6,096 bases of DNA, taken from assembly GCA_019747455.1 (NCBI GenBank), contig JAIEQT010000596.1:1-6096 (forward strand), given 5' to 3'. Shown here piece by piece: positions 1 through 6,096 of this stretch (positions within the stretch are counted from its first letter, which is position 1; every line of letters begins with the position of its first letter). This stretch comes from Chitinophagaceae bacterium (GTDB lineage Bacteria; Bacteroidota; Bacteroidia; Chitinophagales; Chitinophagaceae). Position numbers and translations under genes: made by a program. The notes beneath the pieces were generated by a model. The model was not told where the DNA came from. It saw only the letters and a list, made by a program, of their open reading frames with translations, and did not search any database.

Positions 1-1036
1 GCACATTCGCACTCTTTCCACCAATTGCTTTAATTAATCCTACCTCTTTGGTTCTTTCATTTACAGCTACCAGCATAATATTCATCAATCCAATGGCTGC
101 ACCAATTAGTGTAATTAAGCCGATAGCACTAGCTGCTCCGGTAATGCTGCTAAGGAATCCAATAAATAACTCTGCGAACTTATCACTCTTCTCTATTACA
201 AAATTATTCTCCTCTGTTGGCTCCAGTTTACGAACCGCCCTAAACACAGAAGTAGCTTCATCGGTAGCTACAGGTAATTCATTCACATCACGAACAATTA
301 CACCTATTAAATAAGAAGGACTTGCATTGGCAAATCTTCTCACATTAGTATAGGAGGTAAGCACCATATCGTCTTGACGCATCATGGCACTTGAGCCTTT
401 TGGCTTTAATAAACCTACGACCCTATACGGGGCCCCTCCTATCTTAATTACTTTATCAATGCATTTTTCCGGACGATCACCAAACAACTTAGTGGCTACA
501 TTGCTCCCTAATAAACAAACACTTCGGCCACTTTGTACATCTAATGCATTTAGATTTCTACCTAACTCGATATTATAACCATTAACAGGCAAATAATTTT
601 CATCACCTCCCCAAAGAGTAATTTGTGGATTCGTTTTTTTATCTTGATAATGTAATTCTTGCGCACCTGGTCCTCTTCTATAAATACTAACTGCCGCACC
701 CGGAAAATGATAATTTTCTTTAAAAAGGTCGGCATCTTCCAGTCGAAAGGGTTTTCCTAAATTAGATTTCTTCACCTTCAACCCTCGTTTTGTTTTTGTA
801 ACATTGCTATTGTTGTTGGGGCCACCCACTCTCGACTCCTTATAACGAATATTGAATGCATTGGCTCCCATCGAGGAAAAACTCTCTCTTAAACTTTGAT
901 TCATGGCCCCAATAGCGGTGATGATGCCTATTAATGCCATTATACCAAAAGCAATGATAGCGATGGTAATACCAGCGCGCAATTTATTACTCCGTACGGT
1001 TCTCCAAGCTAAAGAAAATGAATCAAGAAAGGTCAT
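1..1036 (-). CDS. MacB/FtsX-type ABC transporter permease, partial (C-terminus beyond left edge)
   Basis: This is the membrane subunit of an ABC transporter of the MacB/FtsX/LolC type, which works with a separate cytoplasmic ATPase to drive periplasmic or envelope events such as export of peptides, lipids or drugs. I translated it by hand: 345 codons remain open to the left edge. The N-terminus (residues 1-20) is a short cytoplasmic helix containing LAWRTVRSNKLRA, followed by TM1 at about 22-46. A long extracytoplasmic MacB core-like domain spans about 47-290, with LWGGDENYLPVNGY near 141-154 and ELGRNL near 157-162. TM2 is at about 292-325, followed by the typical FtsX motif NERTKEVGLIKAIGG at 326-340. 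Family members are usually about 400 residues, so the last two TM helices are missing only because the window ends. The start at 1036 is the only ATG after an in-frame TAA at 1052-1054. It lies 79 nt after nuoN on the same strand. The ATPase partner and the substrate are not visible, so no specific function can be assigned. Confidence 0.93.
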   Translation of the reverse strand, partial: MTFLDSFSLAWRTVRSNKLRAGITIAIIAFGIMALIGIITAIGAMNQSLRESFSSMGANAFNIRYKESRVGGPNNNSNVTKTKRGLKVKKSNLGKPFRLEDADLFKENYHFPGAAVSIYRRGPGAQELHYQDKKTNPQITLWGGDENYLPVNGYNIELGRNLNALDVQSGRSVCLLGSNVATKLFGDRPEKCIDKVIKIGGAPYRVVGLLKPKGSSAMMRQDDMVLTSYTNVRRFANASPSYLIGVIVRDVNELPVATDEATSVFRAVRKLEPTEENNFVIEKSDKFAELFIGFLSSITGAASAIGLITLIGAAIGLMNIMLVAVNERTKEVGLIKAIGGKSANV

Positions 1037-1115
1037 TATAATTAAATCAGTTTAGGTAAAGGTAAAGCCCTAAACCCTTTTAGCTATATCTCTGACCTTA
1101 AAATATGAAGAGTGG
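1037..1115 (-). other. 79-nt gap between nuoN and the permease gene; no clear promoter or terminator
   Basis: This is the longest non-coding stretch in the window. Read in the direction of transcription, it has no GC-rich hairpin followed by a T-run after the nuoN stop. It also lacks a good match to the Bacteroidota promoter pattern (TTG around -33, TAnnTTTG around -7). The nearest match, TACCTTTA at 1057-1064, has one mismatch and no TTG at the proper distance upstream. The gap contains the two overlapping small inverted repeats at 1050-1083. The permease may therefore be read through from the nuo operon, or use a promoter inside nuoN that I cannot recognise by eye. Confidence 0.5.
1050..1075 (-). 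repeat. Short inverted repeat in the leader of the permease gene
   Basis: A perfect 7-bp inverted repeat (GTTTAGG at 1050-1056, CCTAAAC at 1069-1075) encloses a 12-nt spacer with two GGTAAA copies on the plus strand. It lies 14 nt upstream of the permease ATG. No run of T follows it in the direction of transcription, so it does not look like an intrinsic terminator. A second, smaller repeat (CTAAA at 1070-1074, TTTAG at 1079-1083) shares one arm, so the two hairpins could not form together. A function in RNA processing or translation control is speculative, and chance occurrence in AT-rich DNA is quite possible. Confidence 0.4.
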
Positions 1116-2504
1116 TTAAAAATAGAACCAATTGAGCACTATGGAAGGAAGAACGCCAACTAATACTACTAATCCGGCTAATAAAACCAATAGGTTTCGA
1201 TACATAGCAGATCCGGCAGCTACTTCAGGACTACCCTCTTTGAAATACATAGCCTGTATTACTTTGAAATAATAATATACACTTATGGCTGCAAATAAAA
1301 CGGCTGTAATAACAAGCCATAGCGCTCCACCAGATTTAATCACAGAAGCTAGCATATAGTATTTCGCGAAAAACCCAGCTGTTAAAGGAATACCTGCTAA
1401 GGAAAGCAAGAATATGGTTGCTGAAAAAGCAAGTAGTGGATCTTTCTTCGCCAAACCATTAAACCCTTCGAAAGTATAGTCTTTTACTTTTATTAAAACG
1501 GCGAAGAAACCGATTGTTGCCATACAATAAGCTACTGCATATAATATAATGCCTTCTCGGGCCAGGTCGTTATTGGCAAACAAAGCCAATAACATAAAAC
1601 CGGCTTGTGCAATACTGGAATAAGCTAGCATTCGCTTAATACTCCGCTGAAACACAGCGGTAATATTACCTGCAACTAAAGTAGCAACTGTTACAAATGA
1701 TACAAGTATTTTCCAACTTGGTCCAAGTAGCGCAGCATTACTTTCAAACAAATGAATAAAGGCAAAAAATCCGGCCGCTTTTACGATGGTTGCCATAAAT
1801 GAAGTAAAAACACTGGGTGCTCCATCATAAACATCGGGTGTCCAAAAGTGAAAAGGTGCGGCCGATACTTTAAAGCACATAGCTGCGAACAATAGAATAT
1901 ATCCGGCAGATTTTAGGAAAGAAGGTATTTCTAGTCCGGCAGATCCAGGTTTGTTTGTACCTGATACCAAATCAAAACTACCTGTAGCACCATAAATCAA
2001 AGCAATGCCCATCAGCATAATACCGGTGGAGAAAGCACCCATCAAAAAATATTTCAATGCCGCTTCATTACTTTTCAAATTTCTTTTGTCTGCTCCGGTA
2101 AGAATATACAGTGGAATGGACATAATCTCAATCCCCAGAAATAACATCAGTAATCCATTAAATGCGGTAAGGATACTTATACCGCAAAGTACAAACATAA
2201 TGAGGGCATAATATTCTGCTGTATTAACGCCCGTATTTTCAATTTCCTTTCCACTCAACAAAACGAAAATAAGTGTAGCTGAAATTAATATCGAATTGAA
2301 GAATAATCCAAATCGGCCAAAACTTAGCAGGTTTTTTGTATCAACATTAATAGTAAACCAACCATAGCTCTCGGCAATATTTACCAGTAGCAATGCCAAC
2401 AAGGAAACTACTGCTGTTGCAGTGATGGCAGATTTTTTCGAAAAGAGAATACCACTAAACATTAGCAGTACTCCTAAAACAGCAGAAAAAATAATTGCGT
2501 TCAT
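1116..2504 (-). CDS. nuoN: NADH-quinone oxidoreductase subunit N (complex I)
   Basis: NuoN is one of the three antiporter-like, proton-translocating subunits in the membrane arm of respiratory complex I, the one nearest the small membrane subunits. The protein has 462 residues, slightly shorter than E. coli NuoN (about 485), with about 14 hydrophobic helices. Residues expected in the proton path are present: Glu126 in LGIEIMS (TM5), Lys151, Lys212 in the broken TM7 (FKVSAAPFHFWTPDVYDGAP, 211-230), Lys242 (TM8) and Lys381 in GFFAKYY (TM12). These correspond to about E133, K158, K217, K247 and K395 of the E. coli protein. The family signature KRMLAYSSIAQAGFM is at 290-304. The start at 2504 is the only ATG after an in-frame TAA at 2529-2531, and it has no Shine-Dalgarno sequence. 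It follows nuoM by 27 nt and is the last nuo gene. Lys rather than Glu in TM12, the WTPDVY motif and the operon position separate it from NuoM and from Mrp or hydrogenase-4 homologues. Confidence 0.97.
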   Translation of the reverse strand: MNAIIFSAVLGVLLMFSGILFSKKSAITATAVVSLLALLLVNIAESYGWFTINVDTKNLLSFGRFGLFFNSILISATLIFVLLSGKEIENTGVNTAEYYALIMFVLCGISILTAFNGLLMLFLGIEIMSIPLYILTGADKRNLKSNEAALKYFLMGAFSTGIMLMGIALIYGATGSFDLVSGTNKPGSAGLEIPSFLKSAGYILLFAAMCFKVSAAPFHFWTPDVYDGAPSVFTSFMATIVKAAGFFAFIHLFESNAALLGPSWKILVSFVTVATLVAGNITAVFQRSIKRMLAYSSIAQAGFMLLALFANNDLAREGIILYAVAYCMATIGFFAVLIKVKDYTFEGFNGLAKKDPLLAFSATIFLLSLAGIPLTAGFFAKYYMLASVIKSGGALWLVITAVLFAAISVYYYFKVIQAMYFKEGSPEVAAGSAMYRNLLVLLAGLVVLVGVLPSIVLNWFYF

Positions 2505-2531
2505 ATTTATAAGCAGGCTTTGCCCGTTTTA

Positions 2532-3929
2532 TTATTTTACTAATTCAATTAAGTATTGGGGGAATATACCGAATGCTACGATCATCAATACTATAAGAAC
2601 CAATACTAATTTTACATTACCGGAAATATCTATCGCATTAGCTGTAATCGTATTCAACTCTCCATAAATCACTTTCTGTACCATATTCAATGTGTATACA
2701 GCGGCCAAGATAATACTGGTACCTGCTACTGCCATCATCCAAACATTATACTGGAACAATCCGTTAAACATGAGAAACTCACCAACAAAAGCATTGGTTA
2801 GCGGCAACGCTATATTTGCCAAAGAGAGCACTACCAAAAGTATGGCCATAGCCGGCGCTTTTTGTGCCAAACCACCGAGTTCACTCAATTTGCGCGTTCC
2901 TAATTGTTGTTCAATTACTTCGGCAACGATCCACAATCCTAATACATTAATACCATGATTAAACATTTGTATCATTACCCCGGAAGTAGCGGCAGTGTTA
3001 TTGGTAAACATAGCCGCACTCATAAGTCCGATATGCGCAATGGAAGAATACGCTATTAGTCTCTTTACATCATCCTGTTTAATAGCAATTAAAGAGGCAT
3101 ATACCATTCCTATCACGGAAAGTGTTATAACCATATGTGCATGTTGAGATGCTGCCATTGGCACAACAGGTATAAGCCATCTTAATACGGCATAAATACC
3201 CATTTTTACCATAATGGCACTTAACACCATCGTAACAGCAGTAGGCGATTGCTCATAGGCATCGGGCTGCCAGGTGTGAAAAGGAAATATAGGCATTTTG
3301 ATAGCAAAGGCAATGAATAACAATGCAAAGATGGCCGCTTGCTCTTTACCATTTAATGAGATAGCTTTAAAAGACTCCCAGGCAAAACTTTGATCTACCG
3401 TATGGAAATAGAGATATAATAATCCCGTTAACATCAAAAGAGAACCCACAAAAGTGTATATAAAGAATTTAAAAGTAACGGAAATACGTTTTTCCCCGCC
3501 CCAAATGGAACACAAAAAATATACTGGTATCAATGCAAGCTCCCAGAAAAAATAAAATAGCAAAGCATCTGCCGCTAAGAAAACACCCATCAAACCAACC
3601 TGTGTTAACAGCATCAATCCATAGAAAGTAGCACTACTTTTATAATTCCGATCATGAATGGTTACAAATATCAGTGGGTATGCGATAGCTGTTAATAAGC
3701 AAAGTATTTTAGCCATGCCATCTGCTCGCAATGTGAATCTGGCTCCTAAAGAAGGCAACCATGAAGCATCATAGATGATAGTAGCTTTATTAAAAACCAA
3801 TAGCAGGGCAATTATAGTGGTAGCCGTTGCCGAAACTAAGGAAATAGTTTTTACCTGCCGGTCGTTTTTAAAAGCAAATACCCCTAAGCCGGTAATCAAT
3901 GGTATCAATAAAAGAAGTAGAACTAACAT
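2532..3929 (-). CDS. nuoM: NADH-quinone oxidoreductase subunit M (complex I)
   Basis: NuoM is the middle antiporter-like proton channel of the complex I membrane arm, between NuoL and NuoN. It has 465 residues and about 14 predicted membrane helices, shorter than the E. coli protein (about 509), mostly through compact loops and N-terminal region. Key residues are present: Glu130 in FFWELALIP (TM5), Lys154, Lys211 in the broken TM7 (IKMPIFPFHTWQPDAYEQSP, 210-229), Lys242 in VKMGIYAVLRW (TM8) and Glu384 in FVGEF (TM12), equivalent to about E144, K234, K265 and E407 of E. coli. Glu instead of Lys in TM12 is diagnostic for NuoM. The signature KRLIAYSSIAHIGLM lies at 289-303. The start is the only ATG after an in-frame TAA at 3939-3941. 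The 22-nt spacer from nuoL has no Shine-Dalgarno sequence, only an A/T-rich leader (AACAAGATATA before ATG). It is almost certainly cotranscribed with nuoL and nuoN. Confidence 0.97.
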   Translation of the reverse strand: MLVLLLLLIPLITGLGVFAFKNDRQVKTISLVSATATTIIALLLVFNKATIIYDASWLPSLGARFTLRADGMAKILCLLTAIAYPLIFVTIHDRNYKSSATFYGLMLLTQVGLMGVFLAADALLFYFFWELALIPVYFLCSIWGGEKRISVTFKFFIYTFVGSLLMLTGLLYLYFHTVDQSFAWESFKAISLNGKEQAAIFALLFIAFAIKMPIFPFHTWQPDAYEQSPTAVTMVLSAIMVKMGIYAVLRWLIPVVPMAASQHAHMVITLSVIGMVYASLIAIKQDDVKRLIAYSSIAHIGLMSAAMFTNNTAATSGVMIQMFNHGINVLGLWIVAEVIEQQLGTRKLSELGGLAQKAPAMAILLVVLSLANIALPLTNAFVGEFLMFNGLFQYNVWMMAVAGTSIILAAVYTLNMVQKVIYGELNTITANAIDISGNVKLVLVLIVLMIVAFGIFPQYLIELVK

Positions 3930-3951
3930 TATATCTTGTTACTTAAATGAA

Positions 3952-5871
3952 TTAAAATAATTTATTGATAAATCGCATGATATGTAAATCGTTAAACCAA
4001 ATAATGAAAAATATCACCATCGATAAGATCATGATAAGTAAGTAGTTTGCTACTTGTCCGCTCTGCACCAAGCGTAATTGTCGAGATCCATATGCTACCA
4101 GCTTACCAACACCATTTACTACTCCGTCTATACCGCTTTTTTCGATAACATTTTTTAAGAATCCTCCAAAACTATTTAATGGGTTCACGATTACTGCATC
4201 ATATAGTTCGTCGATATACCATTTGTTCTCCAAAAGTTTACCAATTCCTTTGGCTTCTTCTGTATCCCCTATACCTTTCTTAAATGTATTCACCGCGAAA
4301 AGAATAATAGCTATAATGATTGCCGTTACAACTCCCATCATTATATACTCCTGACTGCGACTGAGATGATGTGGCTCTACCAAAGCTGTAGATGAAGCAA
4401 ATATGGGAGATAAATAATGTTCTAACCAATGGCTATTTGCAGCAAAAGCTTCAGGAATTCCAATAAAGCCACCTAATACAGATAATATAGCTAAAACAAT
4501 CAGCGGTATCGTCATCGCTGAAGGACTCTCATGAAGATGATGCTCTTGCTCATGCGTGCCTCTGAAACTACCCAAGAACGTAAGGGTATATAATCGGAAC
4601 ATATAAAACGCTGTCATCAATGCTCCACCCACCCCTATCAAATAATAGATTGGGCTATGAGCAAATGCAGCTGCAAGTATTTCATCTTTAGAAAAGAATC
4701 CGGAAAATGGAGGGATACCTGCAATAGCTAAACAGGCTAATAAAAATGTAATATGGGTAACTGGCATATACTTTCTGAGATTACCCATCTTTCGAATATC
4801 TTGTTCATGATGCATGGCATGAATAACAGAACCTGCGCCTAAGAATAAAAGCGCTTTAAAGAAAGCGTGCGTTATTACATGAAATACGGCTCCTGTGTAA
4901 GCACCTACGCCTAAGCCTAAGAACATATAACCTAATTGGCTTACTGTTGAATAAGCCAGTACCTTTTTTATATCATTTTGTTTGAGCGCAATACTTGCAG
5001 CAAAAATAGCTGTTGCCAAACCTACAATAGCCACCACTGTTTGTGTACTAGGTGCCATAGTATACAAAATATTACTTCTCGCAATCATATAAATACCTGC
5101 CGTTACCATGGTTGCAGCATGTATAAGGGCTGATACCGGCGTAGGACCTGCCATGGCATCCGGCAACCAGGTATACAATGGTATTTGCGCACTTTTACCC
5201 ATAGCACCTACAAAGAGTAATAATGTAATAGAAACAATATCGGTCTTGCTAAGAGAAGCTACACCTGCAAATACTTCATTATACTCAACTGTACCCAGTT
5301 TATATAAAATCCAAAAAACAGCTAATAAGAAACCAAGATCACCAATTCTGTTCATGATAAAAGCTTTCTTGGCAGCGTAGTTATAATTGGCATTTTTAAA
5401 CCAATAACCAATAAGTAAGTAAGAACATAAACCAACTCCTTCCCAACCAATAAACATGATTACATAGTTGCTACCCATTACCAATAGTAACATGGAGAAA
5501 ACAAAGAGATTAAGATAGGCAAAATAACGAGCATAATGATCTGCTGTTTCTTCTTTCATATAAGCAGCAGAATATACATGTATAAGGAACCCAATACCGG
5601 TGATTATAAGTAGAAATAATACAGATAGTTGATCTACCTGAAAGGAAAATGAAATATTAAAAGTGTTTACTGCAATAAAGTCGAATAGTTTTACAACACC
5701 ATTTCCGGCAGGTACTAAACTAAATAAATAGCCAGAGAGTAAAAAAGAACCTAGAATAACTCCGGAACCGATAACAGCCGTTACTTGTTTCGACAAGGAT
5801 TTTCTACCTAATCCGTTGATCAGGAATCCTAGTAATGGAAGCAAGGGAACCAAAAAAACAATTTTACTCAT
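3952..5871 (-). CDS. nuoL: NADH-quinone oxidoreductase subunit L (complex I)
   Basis: NuoL is the distal antiporter-like proton channel of complex I and carries the long lateral helix that runs along the membrane arm and braces NuoM and NuoN. The protein has 639 residues (E. coli about 613), with about 15 helices, then an amphipathic C-terminal stretch at about 535-600 and a final anchor helix at about 606-626. That tail is the feature that separates NuoL from NuoM and NuoN. Proton-path residues are present: Glu144 in IGWEGVGLCSYLL (TM5), Arg175 and Asp178 in NRIGD, Lys226 in MGKSAQIPLYTWLPDAMAGP (224-243), His251, His331, His335, Lys339 in HAFFKALLFLGAGS, and Lys395-Asp396 in GFFSKDEIL, matching about E144, D178, K229, H254, H334, H338, K342 and K399-D400 of E. 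coli. The signature KKVLAYSTVSQLGYM is at 302-316. The start is the only ATG after an in-frame TGA at 5887-5889, 7 nt past the nuoK stop and with no Shine-Dalgarno sequence. MrpA was considered, but the length, lateral helix and neighbours fit NuoL. Confidence 0.98.
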   Translation of the reverse strand: MSKIVFLVPLLPLLGFLINGLGRKSLSKQVTAVIGSGVILGSFLLSGYLFSLVPAGNGVVKLFDFIAVNTFNISFSFQVDQLSVLFLLIITGIGFLIHVYSAAYMKEETADHYARYFAYLNLFVFSMLLLVMGSNYVIMFIGWEGVGLCSYLLIGYWFKNANYNYAAKKAFIMNRIGDLGFLLAVFWILYKLGTVEYNEVFAGVASLSKTDIVSITLLLFVGAMGKSAQIPLYTWLPDAMAGPTPVSALIHAATMVTAGIYMIARSNILYTMAPSTQTVVAIVGLATAIFAASIALKQNDIKKVLAYSTVSQLGYMFLGLGVGAYTGAVFHVITHAFFKALLFLGAGSVIHAMHHEQDIRKMGNLRKYMPVTHITFLLACLAIAGIPPFSGFFSKDEILAAAFAHSPIYYLIGVGGALMTAFYMFRLYTLTFLGSFRGTHEQEHHLHESPSAMTIPLIVLAILSVLGGFIGIPEAFAANSHWLEHYLSPIFASSTALVEPHHLSRSQEYIMMGVVTAIIIAIILFAVNTFKKGIGDTEEAKGIGKLLENKWYIDELYDAVIVNPLNSFGGFLKNVIEKSGIDGVVNGVGKLVAYGSRQLRLVQSGQVANYLLIMILSMVIFFIIWFNDLHIMRFINKLF

Positions 5872-5878
5872 ACCAATA

Positions 5879-6096
5879 TTAGTTTTTCAACCTATTCAAG
5901 AAATTAATGTCAACAGAATGGGTATTGCGATACATCATTACAATAATGGCAAGCCCAACACTTACTTCTGCAGCAGCAACTACCATGATAAAGAATACGA
6001 ATAGCTGACCGTCTATACCTGCGGTTGTTGCCGGATTAGCAGCTAATGCAGCACCATGATGCATTTTAGAAAACGCAACCAATAATAGATTTACGG
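5879..6096 (-). CDS. nuoK: NADH-quinone oxidoreductase subunit K, partial (N-terminus beyond right edge)
   Basis: NuoK is a small three-helix subunit of the complex I membrane arm; its buried glutamates link the quinone-side proton relay to NuoN. The window holds the last 71 codons plus the stop, out of a usual length of about 100-105, reading in frame from the edge as [14 protein letters not shown]. The fragment contains the end of TM2, a loop rich in Ala, Thr and Gly, and TM3 with [19 protein letters not shown]. The Glu in AAAEVS (codon 5966-5968) corresponds to E72 of E. coli NuoK. The TM2 glutamate (E36 in E. coli) falls outside the window. The reading frame runs to the right edge without a stop, so the TTG at 6080-6082 is an internal leucine codon and not a start. 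It ends 7 nt before nuoL, in the conserved K-L-M-N order. Confidence 0.95.
   Translation of the reverse strand, partial: VNLLLVAFSKMHHGAALAANPATTAGIDGQLFVFFIMVVAAAEVSVGLAIIVMMYRNTHSVDINFLNRLKN

Noticed and set aside
48..578. Plus-strand open frames at 48-314 and 384-578.
   Set aside because: They lie opposite the permease, whose minus-strand frame is continuous over 345 codons with recognisable family motifs. Their translations show no family features, so they are shadows.
2505..2531. GGC-AAA-GCC mini-palindrome between nuoM and nuoN as a terminator or processing hairpin.
   Set aside because: A 3-bp stem with a 3-nt loop and no T-run is too small to be meaningful.
4521..4555. His-rich loop in NuoL (residues 439-450, THEQEHHLHESP) as a possible metal-binding insert.
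   Set aside because: Histidine-rich loops between these helices are common in NuoL proteins, and nothing else here suggests metal binding.
1116..5871. The three antiporter-like genes as an Mrp Na+/H+ antiporter or hydrogenase-4/formate hydrogenlyase membrane module.
   Set aside because: The K-L-M-N order, the NuoL lateral helix, the Lys/Glu/Lys pattern in TM12 of L/M/N and a true NuoN point to complex I. No Mrp small subunits or hydrogenase genes are visible.
2005..6004. Plus-strand open frames at 2005-2211, 2422-2667, 2692-2958, 3775-3960, 5108-5380 and 5816-6004.
   Set aside because: Each lies opposite nuoN, nuoM, nuoL or nuoK, or a junction between them. None gives a recognisable protein, and long antisense frames are common opposite hydrophobic membrane genes.
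5879..6082. A 67-residue protein starting at TTG (6080-6082).
   Set aside because: The frame continues upstream to the edge with sequence typical of NuoK TM2 (NLLLVAFS), so the TTG is an internal leucine and the gene is a NuoK fragment.

Overview
The window is a stretch of a bacterial respiratory operon, all on the minus strand. It looks like a member of the Bacteroidota (possibly Chitinophagaceae or a relative; this placement is inferred). The DNA is AT-rich. None of the four visible start codons has a Shine-Dalgarno sequence; each ATG follows an A/T-rich leader instead, as is usual in that phylum. The proteins also have the character I expect of Bacteroidota complex I and MacB-like permeases. 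No marker gene is present to fix the genus.

Reading right to left, in the direction of transcription: the C-terminal 71 residues of nuoK enter at the right edge (6096 to 5879). Complete nuoL (5871-3952), nuoM (3929-2532) and nuoN (2504-1116) follow. The spacers are only 7, 22 and 27 nt. A 79-nt gap then leads to the first 345 codons of a MacB/FtsX-type ABC transporter permease (1036 to the left edge), whose last transmembrane segments lie outside the window.

NuoK, L, M and N are membrane-arm subunits of the proton-pumping NADH:quinone oxidoreductase (respiratory complex I). L, M and N are the three paralogous antiporter-like channels and K belongs to the chain that couples them to the quinone site. 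Every charged residue I could check in the proton path is present. The third key position identifies each paralogue in the expected way: Lys in L, Glu in M, Lys in N. The genes appear intact and functional, and the K-L-M-N order is the standard one.

The permease is not part of complex I. It runs in the same direction and I see neither a convincing terminator after nuoN nor a convincing promoter before it, so read-through is possible. The gap does hold two small, mutually exclusive inverted repeats. I found no tRNA, rRNA, CRISPR array, insertion sequence, prophage or defence gene. This is an ordinary core-metabolism region and I do not see a previously undescribed system in it.
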